NCBI GenBank assembly: GCA_947579665.1 | Contig: OX388343.1 | Coordinates: 88,578,254 to 88,642,253, forward strand | DNA length: 64,000 nt | Reading direction: 5' to 3' | Origin: Sympetrum striolatum | Taxonomy: Eukaryota; Arthropoda; Insecta; Odonata; Libellulidae | Shown here: piece after piece, positions 51,849 through 62,840 of the stretch | How positions within the stretch are numbered: the stretch's first letter is position 1 | How the letters are laid out: each line of letters begins with the position of its first letter | Notes under the pieces: generated by a model | Told to the model about the DNA's origin: nothing | Databases searched by the model: none | What the model saw: only the letters and a program-made list of their open reading frames with translations | Position numbers and translations under genes: made by a program

Positions 51849-53640
51849 TTGAATATTTCGTAGTTACAGCCTCACATGTATTCTTCTTACTTCCAAGTAT
51901 TTCAATACTGCGCCAGTTACGTTTTCCAAAAGAAATTTAAATCATTTCACTTACGAATAGTGTCTTAGATTCTAAGTCACACTAGAACAAATAAATTTAA
52001 AAGAAAGAAGCATTAAAAACTAGTATGTTCAAGCTGGAATCTGTGGAAAGGCACCACATTTTAGGAATAAGAGAGCTTAGTAATTTCTACAGGAAAAATA
52101 TTTGACGCAACAAATTTCTTCTCTATGTAGACATAATCAGGCAAATTTTCATCACAATATATAGTATTGATGAGAGGAGGGAGGGGAGAGGAAAAAGGTT
52201 GTTGGGTACGGGAAAAGAAGGTGATGGAATGGAAAAGCACTTATGGTAAGGTTTCTATTGTTACAATATTAGTATTACTAAGTTCTTTTATTCCTTAGGT
52301 ACTAACACCCCTCACTGTTTTATATATCAACCAGAGGATACGAATTGTCGAAAGATTACGGTTAATTATACCATCAAAAAGAGAGAGAGTTCGTCTACAA
52401 CACATAAGGTCGCTTCCCGTAGAAAATGCATTGTTTGAAGCATCTACGCATGCCCTCTTGTTTCCCTATGTCTACTCATTATTTACCTCTCTTTGAGTTC
52501 AGAATTTTCCTAGGATAATAAGTTACCTACGGGCCTAGAGAAAATGACTCACTAAATTTTGATAAACTCCTAAATGTCATACGAAGAGTAAAAAGTTCAG
52601 ATTCATCACATAAGTATTGCTTGTGCCAGTAAAACTGGCATCGGTATTAGTATAAATATGAATTTAAATACAAGAATTTCTATTTTTGGTCAAGATGAGG
52701 CTATGTTAGTTCGGCGAACTAACGGGTAAATATTAATTCCATTCTTAAGTAATGACCATCTATCGTAGTATCGCTTCTTGGAAACTTTAAGCTAGGCAAC
52801 GATAACAGATGAGAGTTAATTGATTAAAGAATATCGAAAAGAAATATCATAGATATAAGAGATAATATCATGCCAATATGATAAAAGGAAAACATATTGA
52901 TGAAGCCAATAGTTTTTCTGAAGGAAATTTATATAAATAATTATCATTCGTTAAATGATAAGAAGCACTAACAAAAAAATTAATACAATAAAATAAAACA
53001 TTTAACAACGAGAGACTACCTAGTAAAAATCATTCTAAGCAAAGATTTTTAGCTGAAATTTCATTTACTTAGGTAATTGCTCTACTTATTCTATATTTCA
53101 TGAATTGATTAATGCCAAGGATGATCAAAGTTGAAAATCTTATCAATAATATTTATAGTCCATTAACTTTCTTCTATGAAGGCGTAAACTCTATGATTCA
53201 CAATAAAAAAATACACGCTCCAGCTACTCAATAAACAAAAAGAGCTAAATTTTATTTCCATCGAAGCAGTCAAGCAATTCGTTTTTGGTCATTTCTAATG
53301 TAGTACGTTCCCTCTTGCTTCAGAAACAATTTCCTTCTTATGGAACAGAAAGATCACTCATAAAATCGAAATGAATGTTTTTCGGACAATATTTGTTGGA
53401 AAAATTCCATTCAGGAATGACTGTATCTACTCTAGTTAATACCTCGATAGGAAAATATTCTGAAATATGTCTGTAAATTGTCTGTGGCATCACCATTTAG
53501 TCTACGATATAAAATCCGACGTAACAACTTGAAAATTGCTTTCATTTATCTATGACCCGCAGAATTTTCTAGCTGTTTATGTCGTTCGGATTATTACTTA
53601 ATTTGTTACCCACTTAATGAGGAGAAAGAATCATTTCGCA
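51849..53640. other. AT-rich non-coding stretch
   Basis: It contains a 19-bp palindrome, GTTAGTTCGGCGAACTAAC (52705-52723), of chance-level arm length, and the purine-rich run GGGAGGGGAGAGG near 52180. No gene was recognised. Confidence 0.55.
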
Positions 53641-54060
53641 AATGGACCGTTGCAGGTAATGTCGTCAAGGACTGTGACTTGCACTTTGCGGTTGGCTCAA
53701 TGGAGCTCACCCCGTCGATGTGCTTTTATTTTCATTTCGTCACAACAATAGACCGCTTGCAAATGGCGTCAAATGTAAGGATTCGCGAGTGAGACCGACA
53801 AGTGAGGCATATGATTCAAGAAAAAGTATTTCTTGAATGTGGTAACACAGCAATTACGCCCACGATATATGGAAAAATACGTCGCTCCTCTCGAGTCAGA
53901 ACATTTCAATTGTCTGAGGAATTTTCCCGTTGTTTGCAATCCGAAAAAGAACAGAGAAATTACGTAAATGTAGATTTCTGTAAAGGTTGGGCTATAGATA
54001 TTATGACGCTCATGGCATTTCATCTATGTGGAGTCACAGATGGAATGACTTAGATGTATG
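53641..54060. other. Mildly GC-enriched patch, no gene recognised
   Basis: Two mutually antisense frames (53769-54023 minus, 53802-54053 plus) have no known domain. Confidence 0.4.
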
Positions 54061-54483
54061 GAATTAGAGTCACAAGTTACTTGTAATAATGTAAAAGTTA
54101 CTATGTATGTCTTGATGTAAATTGAATGATTTGGATGGTATTGCGTAAACTCAATAATAAAATGGATGTGAATTTAACGCTGTAATGTGGATTTAATGAT
54201 GTTCTATTAGTGATAGAGAAGTTACTATATTCTTAGATGGAATGATGAGCATCTAATTAAGTACCTGAGATGATTTGCATTTGCTGTAAGTCCTTTTTTC
54301 ACTAGATGGCATATTAAATGGTTCCGAGTCCTCGAGATCGGGACTTTACATTGAAATAAGAAGGGAAACCAAATTTTTGTGACATTTTTCTCAATAATCC
54401 TACCAGTTAAATTGTATCTTGAAGAAGGAAGATAGTAGTGGTAGTATTAAAAGTGCTTCGACAGCTTAGGCAATTTCGCACAT
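54061..54483. other. AT-rich non-coding stretch
   Basis: A loose repetition of GGAATGA/GATGTGGA-like words is visible (54040-54250), too weak to call a repeat. Confidence 0.5.
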
Positions 54484-54562
54484 TGGCTCCCACCGGGAAT
54501 CGAACCCGGGACCGCTTTCAACGAAGGCAAACGCGCTGTTCACGTGACTACCCGGGTGCCCG
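54484..54562 (-). repeat. tRNA-derived SINE head (GGGCWCCC...GCGCGTT type)
   Basis: Read on the minus strand it starts GGGCACCCGGGTAGTCACG and ends in a strong T arm CCGGG/CCCGG with perfect B box GGTTCGATTCC, then TGGGAGCCA. The A-box region GGGTAGTCACGTG is only partly canonical. It shares GCGCGTT and AAAGCGGTCC with the element at 41617-41700. It is the best preserved member of that family here. Confidence 0.7.
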
Positions 54563-54899
54563 AAAAAGGAAGATAATTATTCCATTATCTTACAAGGGTT
54601 TTTCAATCAAATGCTTGAAGAATGCAAGCGACTTCTCCAACCCGTATTACTATACAAATGATGACGGAGGTTATCTTGGAAAACATCAAGCAATTAGTGT
54701 GTATCATCAATGATCCAAATTGGGTATCATAACCTAATAATTGATTTGCTATATTTTGCAGGAAATTCGCACTGCTTCTCCCCCAATACATTTTTCTCTT
54801 CTGAATCATTTTGGCATATTTTATTTCTTTCCATTTTATACTCAATGAATGTAACATACCGCACAAGTATTGGCATCCTCTTATAACATCTACCACCTC
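54563..54899. other. AT-rich non-coding stretch
   Basis: A minus frame of 101 codons (54908-54603) has no recognisable domain. Nothing else was seen. Confidence 0.45.
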
Positions 54900-55320
54900 G
54901 TTACGCAAAACGCTTCAACCCGAACAAACGTCTTAATGAGAGAATGACTTTCTAATTGGCAATCCCCTTCGACTCGATTCCCTTTGTCGGCTTATGGACT
55001 CCTCCACATCTTTCTGAAGAAGAAGGAAAAAATTTCGATGGAACGTGGTCTAAATACGCGGCTTTTGTTTATTAGCGCTCTGATTCCGCCGCCGCTCACT
55101 TGTCTTCGGATGCAAGAGGAAATAAAAAACGCTGTACACGGGACTCCGATCGGCGACTCGGAGAGGTAATACATTAAGACCAGACCGAATCTCACATCCT
55201 CGTCCAATCAACAGCGCTAAATCATGGTAAGAAAGCGCCAATCGGGTTTCTCTTTCTCGAATTTTGAGATCTCGCTTTCCTGGGTTGATCCACCAATGAG
55301 TATACAAACAAAATCAAATT
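54900..55320. other. GC-enriched island, no gene recognised
   Basis: Overlapping frames on both strands (54984-55169 plus, 54992-55207 and 55050-55307 minus) match nothing I know. Confidence 0.4.
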
Positions 55321-55447
55321 ATATTTTATCCCACGGCTTCCCAAAAGGTCTTATTCGTGGAAACGAGACGATGTGCCGTATAATAGGATTCTTTTAACGT
55401 TTTTTTAAAGAATCCGGGACATTTCAAAAGCTTCTGGAAATGCAAGT

Positions 55448-55506
55448 GAGATAGTCGTTCAGCCTTAGCCGAAAACGGTTCCGGGTTCGACTCCTGGTGG
55501 GAGCAC
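55448..55506 (+). repeat. tRNA-derived SINE remnant
   Basis: The B box GGTTCGACTCC (55484-55494) is perfect. It is followed by TGGTGGGAGCA, as in the copies at 41617 and 54484, and preceded by AAAACGGTTCC. The 5' half is degenerate (GATAGTCGTTCAG resembles an A box). Confidence 0.6.
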
Positions 55507-57400
55507 ATCTCTCAGGTGACCCATGCTATCGAAGCAATTTTAAAAACAATACTGCAACAAATTCCCAAAAATTTTATTGAAAACACACAGGGTGTTAACC
55601 GAAAATACGAAACGAGCTCAAGACTGAGGGTTGGTTAAATCTGGAACCCTTCCGTAACTTGCAACAGAAAGGCTTTAGAGAGGGAATGAGGCTTGTTAGC
55701 AAAGATGAGGAGTGTTTTGCACTTTCTCTTCTCACTGAACCAGAATACTATGATTGGAAATTTCTACGTGAGTGCAATATAATGACTACATGAATAACAT
55801 ATTTCATAGCATTCAAAACAAGTGACCTAAAAGAATGCCATTATTCAGCATCCCTAAAACGTTCGCTGCTTGGATATTATAAAAGGCATGAAAGGGATTA
55901 AGGTAAATTAAAGATATATTTTCCTTTATCACATAGTAAGACAAATGATGAATTGAAAAATATTATTATTAATTGATTAATTAATATATATTATAAAAAT
56001 ACTGTTTTGATTACTATATTTATGTATTTATCATCGATTGATATGTCCATAAAGGTAATGGTTTTAAGGAAAATATACAATACAATATATAATTAATTAA
56101 AATTGTAATTCATTAAGCATATTAGTTTATCGTTATTAATCAATTTTTGTAAATTTAAACTCTTCAAAATATGGCAGAAAAACGTGAAATGATCATTAAC
56201 CGCGGACATTAGAAGAGCATTAGATTCATCTCATCATAAAAAACATGACACTAAGGATGCACTCCTTTACAAATGTTTTCCTCTTGATAACCAATCGTAA
56301 AAATCAGCACAAGAGAGATTTACAGGACTCAATACTAAGCTATTTCGTTGAAGAAAATCAGTGTTAGGCCTTATATGCCCTTGCAATAATTAAAGCTTTC
56401 ATCATATCTGCTTTAAGCGTATTTTATTGTAATGTTCACACCACATCCGTTAATGAAAAAACATGTTCCACAGCTGCAGAAAGTGGGAGAAGCCTAGGGC
56501 GTTTATTTAAATAAAACCGGATTAAACTGGGTAATTAAAGCGTAGTTTAAGGTCGTTCTTAACGTCATTTACGTTTCATTAGACTCGATCTTAAAACCGG
56601 AGATTTCATTGAATGATGACGATGATGATGATTTCATTTAAATTATTCAATTTAAACGTGAGAATTTCCTTCTTTCAAAAAGCCAATTGTAATCAGCATG
56701 ATGACACATGATAATGTCTTTGCCAAGTTGTGTCAGCATACTCATTTGCATAAGAAGGTGGACTGGGCTACAGTTCGTTATCATCTTCAATCAGAACATT
56801 TAAAAAGATAAAAAATGACTAGGAGTGTGTGAATGTGGTAGTATCAAAGGTTAAAAACGATGCTTTCAATGATATATTGAAAGTAATTACTTTAAAAATA
56901 AAGGAAAAAGAAATTGTTTTAAATTTTTCATATGTAAATTCAGCTTCCTTTTAGAAATTTTAGCCTCGAAAGTAATTTAATTAGATTTTCAATTTTCACT
57001 CCATAGGTTTGTGTCATCTTCCTCTGCTTTTTTGTTGTATAAATATATTTAATGACGTCAAGAAATTCGTATTATCTTAATCAAGATCCTCCTAAAACCT
57101 TCATTGATTCTCCTTCCATAATAGTGTGGCGAACAATATCAAGGTTTGGTTGCTAACAAGATTGTTTACTCGACAACAAGATAAATAAACAAACCGCAAA
57201 AAGACGCTTTCCAGGACGAAATACGTTAAAATTGTCTCATTCACCGTGTAATATCTCAATCTCAGTAAACATCACCAATTCGTGAGATACTTGATACGGC
57301 ATTCATGAACCGATGATTCAATTAATAATGAAGAAAAAATTAATGACGTTGACGCCTATAATTAACCATCCTCGTAATAAAGAGGTTCGAAGCACTTAAT
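55507..57400. other. AT-rich non-coding stretch
   Basis: No gene or RNA was recognised. A short GATGATGATG run lies near 56610-56630. Confidence 0.6.
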
Positions 57401-57750
57401 ACGACGACATAATCGCACAAAAAATAAATTTTCCCACCTTCCACTGAACATGCACACGAAGATTCGCCCGAGGGGCCGACATCCAAGCGTGAAACGCATA
57501 CCGGAGCGATGAATCTCGTTTTGCCTGCATCATTGCTACCTCACATCCTTCCTCCATTGGCGCTGGTCCAGAGAAAGGAAGAGAAAGAGAGAGGAGAGAG
57601 AATGGAAGCGAGGATGACGATGGAAGAATATGAAAAGAATAAACGTGCTAGAGAGCGTGATCAGAAATGAAGGTAGCAGGGCTGCCAAATTTCCGCTTAG
57701 AAAATCCGCCGTAATTGAGCAAAGGAAAGTCAAGGGATCCGTATGTGATT
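57401..57750. other. GC-enriched island, no gene recognised
   Basis: Mixed GC-richer sequence with a purine-rich block at 57575-57605. Overlapping antisense frames (57536-57733 minus, 57630-57815 plus) show no domain. Confidence 0.4.
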
Positions 57751-57951
57751 GCAGTAGATCTGCTAAGCCAACTGATGAGAGGAACGGTACACTAGATTGT
57801 AAATACTTATTATAGCATAATTATTCATACTATTATTTTCATTTTCTCAAATAATGCAAATCAATAGTAAAGTCGGGTGATCATTTTGAAAAATCTATAT
57901 TACGTACTATTTATACGAATATAAATAGTCATACATGTAGTCAAATACATA

Positions 57952-58462
57952 CAGGGTGTCCGGGTTAAACATTTAATAATACAATAAGTAATAAATCGAG
58001 AGTTAGTTAAGATATTTATTGGAGGTTGTTTCTAAAATTATGGTAACTCAAAATATTTTATTACGCAGCTACACTGTTTTAAACCTCGATATTTCCAGCA
58101 TTGCAGGTGTAACATTCGCAATAACTGCAGGAATTCGATGGCACAATTCTGTTAGATCACGAAATGGTGTCTGATACACTTGATTCTTGATAAACACCCA
58201 CAGAAAAATACAGTGGCCTCATGTCTGGGTTTCTTGGGGGCCAAGCAATCGATGGACTATCTCTCCCGATCAAGCAATCTGGGAACTTGGTATCCGAGAA
58301 ATCCCCCACAATTACTGCATAATGGCAAGGGGTGACATGATCAAGCAAACATAGAAAACATTTCGAGTTACCAAATTCGTAGAGGCGAACCGCTACTAAA
58401 TATCTCCATTACTTCTCGAGGTATTACATTTTTATTATTATATGCTTAACCTGGACACTCCG
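57952..58462 (-). mobile_element. Internally deleted mariner-like (Tc1/mariner superfamily) element
   Basis: TA dinucleotides (57950-57951, 58463-58464) flank ends CAGGGTGTCCGGGTTAA and, as reverse complement, CGGAGTGTCCAGGTTAA (14 of 17 identical). The 511-bp element encodes only the C-terminal part of a DDE transposase on the minus strand. The sequence between the 58462 end and about 58340 looks like the original 5' region. It then jumps straight into the middle of the transposase, so the N-terminal DNA-binding region and first catalytic Asp have been lost. The element cannot move by itself. Confidence 0.85.
58069..58348 (-). pseudogene. Transposase C-terminal fragment, frameshifted
   Basis: The first frame contains TPCHYAVIV, FPDCLIGRDSPSIAWPP and RNPDMRPL. 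These correspond to the conserved catalytic-core blocks of arthropod mariner-like transposases (the second-Asp HY block, and the W-P-PRSPD block before the last acidic residue). The position of the last catalytic Asp appears to be Tyr (RPLYF). Around 58190 the frame shifts by one base. In the new frame the sequence continues VYQTPFRDLTEL and VTPAMLEISRFKTV to a TAG at 58069-58071. The spacing between the last two catalytic positions is about 43 residues, closer to the DD41D-type group than to classical DD34D, but the shifts make this uncertain. Confidence 0.85.
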
Positions 58463-58464
58463 TA

Positions 58465-58991
58465 TAAGCAGTCTTACTGATTATCAGCAAACAATTCCAA
58501 TAACAACGGACACGAAAAGAACAAGTATAAAAACAGCTAACAAAAGTCGACTAGTGACGCTATTTTAATTTTATTTAATATAATATTTAATTAGAATTTT
58601 AACTACGTACTTATAATTTAATTAATTTATAGTGGGCGATTTGGTTATAGTTAGGAATCATAGAAAAATGTGTGCACTTGTTGTTTAGAGGCTTGTCCTG
58701 TTGAGTAATCATTACTGCGCAGGGCAAAATTACAAAGCCAAAGGATTAGATGAATTGGTGCAATGGAAAAAAAATCGAATGTAATATAAAATCAACTGAA
58801 AAGTAAATTTAACAGAAAGAAAATAAAAACTGAAATTTAACAAAAGGCTAATTTATAGTTTTGGTCATCAACATCTCCAACTTCTTTCTCGCAACAGCAT
58901 GTATTCTACCAAATTTGGATGCATTATCTTCTGAAATTTCTAAATCGAAACTAAACATTTTTCGCCCACGTCATTGGTCGCTACCATTTTT
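58465..58991. other. AT-rich non-coding stretch
   Basis: No gene was recognised. The last 60 bp may belong to the outer, degenerate terminal repeat of the next element. Confidence 0.5.
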
Positions 58992-59113
58992 ACTTTCTCC
59001 ATATACGAAGTATAGAGAAAGTATTGTTTTCATGACAAAATTCGACTTCGAGATTTCAACGGAAATACATGTTTTGGGGTCCCTAGAACACGTTTTGACC
59101 ATTTTCGGAATGA

Positions 59114-59117
<4 letters not shown>

Positions 59118-59153
<36 letters not shown>

Positions 59154-59167
59154 TGTGTGTGTGTGTG
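59118..59167 (+). repeat. (TG)n microsatellite
   Basis: About 25 TG units with one TA interruption at 59146-59147, embedded in the 59-kb element. Reading frames through it give alternating Val-Cys or Thr-His runs and are not real proteins. Confidence 0.97.
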
Positions 59168-59276
59168 ATAGTGGGCGCTCTAACGTGAAAACTATTAGTC
59201 GTATCAATACCAAACTTCATATATAGTACTATGGTGTGTGCTGTCAGAGTTGATTAGTTTTTGGAGTAAATCGATC

Positions 59277-59318
59277 AACCGGAAGTCGAGCTTTATTCAT
59301 TAAAGCTACTTTCCGGTT
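59277..59318. repeat. Hairpin in tandem unit 1
   Basis: AACCGGAA pairs with TTCCGGTT, and inside it AGCTTTA pairs with TAAAGCT around the loop TTCAT. The stem is conserved in unit 2. Confidence 0.8.
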
Positions 59319-59593
59319 TTCAATATATCTCCATAAATATGATATATAGGTATATTGTGTTCCTTATAAAAGTTTTAGATAATCTGTTTTACTATAACTT
59401 TTGTATTTAACATATTTTTGTATCACCGGTTGATTAGGAGTTATTCGTGAAATACTGATAAACCGGAAGAAGAAGATTATGTACTTTGTGGGCGCTCTAA
59501 CATGAAAACTATTTGTCGGATCAACAGTAAATTTCATATATAGTACTTTTATTACAGTCGTAAGAGTTGATTAGTTTTTGGAGTAAATCGATC

Positions 59594-59635
59594 AACCGGA
59601 AGTCGAGCTTTATTCATTAAAGCTCCTTTCCGGTT
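59594..59635. repeat. Hairpin in tandem unit 2
   Basis: Same AACCGGAA/TTCCGGTT and AGCTTTA/TAAAGCT pairing as unit 1. The only change is in an unpaired position (ACTTT versus CCTTT). Confidence 0.8.
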
Positions 59636-59997
59636 TTCAATATATCTCCATAAATATGATATTTAGGTATATACTATTATTCATAAATGTTTTAGAAAAT
59701 ACAATTTACTATAACTTTTGTATGAAACATATTTTTGTATCACTGATTTTTTAGGAGTTATTCATGAAATACTGATAAACCGGAAGTTGCTAACTATGTA
59801 CTTTAGTGGGCGCTGTGGGCGAAAGTCCAAATTCATCGTTTTTCATCGATCATGTCCCGAAAAACATTATTTATAACTTTTGTGACGTAAAAGATAATAA
59901 TATATAAATTAATCACTAATCTTCCAAGTTTAGATGGAATATAGAGATCGAAATTACTGTCGTAGATAAATATTTACATCTTATATATGGAGAAAGT

Positions 59998-62229
59998 CAT
60001 GTGCTGGCCACATCAGATTTTTTAGTTTGGTATGATTCGTTGATTTTTTAGAAGACTTATGCCCGATATAAATGGAGCTCTACAAGAATTCTGATCTTAA
60101 ATATTGACGACGATACAATGAATTTTGCAAAAACAAACACTTCCATTAATAAATTTGAAATACCTCTACTTCTGTTAACGTATACTAACAATAATAAGAA
60201 AAGGGCAATATTCTTGCTGCTCAGGTATTAAAAGATTGAGAATAGAAGAATGTTTAGAAGGGAACGTATCAGGATTGTAAAAGGAACTAGGGAATAATGA
60301 GTTGAATTTGAAATTGAATTTAATTCAAAGATATGTATAGTTTTTTTTCTTCTAAGTTTTAAAATCTATATAATTATGTGTATAATGATGATTAATTATG
60401 TGTATTATATGCACATAAAGTGTTAGATTGATGAAATTTATACGCAAGAATTTGTACGATTGATGTATATATATTTTTTTCTACTTGTACTTTTACTTGT
60501 AACTCTCAGTTGAACTTATTAGAATGTATTTCTAAATAAATCTACTGCTACTACTACAACATCCATAAATGATTTCCAGAGATTTTTCATTAAACATATT
60601 TACTTGAAAGAAGACGATAAATCTATAAAAATATTAATATGATTAATCTTGACAATCGCATAAACACAGGATTTAAATGTGGCATAGGATAGCTAAGATG
60701 CTACTTTAATTTCCAAACCAACTATCTTCAACAAAGGTGTCATAAAACGTCTGATATAATCCAATTCAAACAAGTTACGTCCTAGATATTGCTCTGGCTA
60801 TATAAGCAGAATAAAGTGATGTCATTTTTTTCACGAAAGTTTTGAGGATCCAAAAACAGCGCTGAATCTACTTCCGGGTTAGCGGGAAAGGAATTGTAAA
60901 GGCTCTAATCCGTAAGATATTTATTACATCATTATCGAAAGTCACACTTAAAAAATTGGGTCAAAAAACCATTATTTAACAAAAACTCGATTTCAAAGAA
61001 GCCTAAATTTTACAGTATTTTATTAGATGTAATAATGTATCGGGAAATTCTGTGTTACCACATAATCACAGTTATACCACACACCATATGATAAATCTTA
61101 TGTACTATAGTGTAATTTTATTTTACAAGCACACCATTTAAGAAATGGCATTCTTTCTCGTTGATTAACAAGTGTAATCAATTGAAAATCCAAAGTTAAA
61201 CGACGTTCGTAGACCAAATTATTTAGCAAACATTACATAAAATTACTTATTATAAAAGATTAAAAAGGGGGAGAAACGTATTCCTTCAAGAAGACGGCAG
61301 TTATAGACACCCTTAATATTCATACCCTAATTGCCTTTTAGTTCCTAGGGGTGCATGCCTTGTAGTGTATCATTCTCAAGGAAAACGAATTTTCGATGAG
61401 AAATTTTAAAGAGAAATGCCGTTGCATCTATAACCCGGATTTCAATTGTAATATCCGATATAAGTTAACTAGTAACAATGATAGAGAAAATCTTCTGCTA
61501 AAAAAGAAGTTTTGCTGTTTATCGAAGTATGTTAGAGGATATGAATTTTGTAAATAACTCTCTCAATGAATTCATATGGATATACAGCCGTGTTCGTAGC
61601 AGCAATAAAAAACGAACAGCTTCTACTTAACTACAATTACAATATATTTTCTGAATATCAATTTACAAAGTACCAACTTAGGAAATTATCTCTAATTACA
61701 TTCCCACATAGCACATTCCCTGTCCGCGCCTTTGCACTCTTCAACTACCTTCAGCAATGATACTCAACATTTACCAAACACGTTACTTAGGGGTCGTTGG
61801 GTCGTTTCACGGTAGGCTAGAATCAGAAACAGCTGGCCAATAATACGGAATGGTATCTAGGCTCCGAACCTTGAAACATTGCATGAACACTCTTGATTGA
61901 ATGCCACATCCTGCTATGCATGGCATCTATTATTAGATTATTTCCAATTAAAATTACGTATGAGGCCAAAGTTGACTGTATTTAGAGAAAATAGCCCGTC
62001 TTCTAGTTTTAGCGAAATATTTCAATTTCAAGCCGACGCCAAATCCGTTAAAGGGAATACATCGAGTAAAATATTATGTAGCGTCATGAACCTATTCTTT
62101 GTCTTCCACAATACTTCACTTTAACGATCACAAATCAATATTTTCATACTTCATATAGCAAAATAATCTTAGATTGACATTTTAGTTAGAGCGAGAAAAA
62201 TAGTAAAAATTAACAACGACCCACAGCCA
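59998..62229. other. AT-rich non-coding stretch
   Basis: No gene was recognised. The segment at 60420-60560 ends in AAATAAATCTACTGCTACTACTAC-like simple sequence and may be another truncated retroelement tail. Frames at 61566-61760 and 61897-62124 have no match. Confidence 0.5.
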
Positions 62230-62840
62230 TTGATCGGACTAACCCACACCACAACTTTATTTGTATGTACAAGGAATATTGAACGCTGGAAAGTTATTTT
62301 CACGCGTAGCACGGGATAGAAGAAATCTTAGTGGACAGCTCAGAGGGAAACCGCAACTTCTCCACGGACAGTTGCATTTGCACCCGATTGCACGTCAGGA
62401 ATAAAATAACACATATCCGCTCCTATGTGTAACAGTCAACCAAACACGTTAATCAATTTTTGCATCCCTCGACAGCCTGTCATTTGGGTTATAAAAAAAC
62501 GCCCGAGGCACCGGAGCGTGATAGAAAGTACAGCTTAAGCGATGAGGAGGCTAATGGTGATACCAAAAATGAAACATCCCCCAAGGCTATCACAAACATC
62601 ACTGTTTTCCTTTCGAGCTACTACGTGAGAGACTCGGGCAATTAAATTCCACTCTATAACGCTCCTTTGGTCGTGAAACATCGAAATTTCCAACTGAAAT
62701 GTTGTGAAACGTGTCATGTGCTGATCGGATCGACCTTCTAAAGGTTGAATTTGAATGAGTTTAGTCGCTCTCCTACACAATGTAAGCGTTTTGAAAGTTT
62801 TTGAGGAAAACGGTAACCTAACCTCCAATGTCTGTTTGAG
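62230..62840. other. GC-enriched island with a TATA-like motif
   Basis: Mixed sequence with a TATAAAA word at 62490-62496 followed by GC-rich DNA. Antisense frames (62460-62645 plus, 62535-62828 minus) show no domain. A promoter is possible but a lone TATA-like word is weak evidence. Confidence 0.3.

Larger units (their letters stand above)
59171..59805 (+). repeat. Two tandem copies of a 317-318-bp unit
   Basis: The units start at 59171 and 59488 with GTGGGCGCTCTAAC. A third start at 59806 keeps only GTGGGCGCT before diverging. By eye the two units are close to 90 percent identical, with the middle best conserved. Each carries the hairpin described separately. Confidence 0.85.
58992..59997. 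mobile_element. 1.0-kb terminal-inverted-repeat element of unknown family
   Basis: ACTTTCTCCATATA (58992-59005) is exactly repeated in inverted form at 59984-59997. Weaker inverted similarity continues outward, with AAACTAAA present in both flanks in inverted sense, so the true ends may lie about 30-50 bp further out. The left end also folds on itself: ACTTTCTC and TATAC pair with GTATA and GAGAAAGT. The interior holds a TG microsatellite and two 317-318-bp tandem units. No transposase is present. A plus frame of 121 codons crosses the left part but is dominated by the microsatellite. Confidence 0.7.

Noticed and set aside
52705..52723. 19-bp palindrome with 9-bp arms
   Set aside because: About three such hairpins are expected by chance in a window of this size and composition. 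The palindromes at 49208-49225 and 46161-46176 were set aside for the same reason.
55586..55601. CACAGGGTGTTAACCG, similar to the mariner end at 57952
   Set aside because: The match breaks after GGGTGT and no inverted partner or TA duplication was found.
58861..59226. Frame with a Val-Cys repeat
   Set aside because: It is produced by the TG microsatellite inside a transposable element.
60799..60806. TATATAAG, a TATA-box-like word
   Set aside because: Such words are expected often in AT-rich DNA, and no initiator or transcript evidence is visible.
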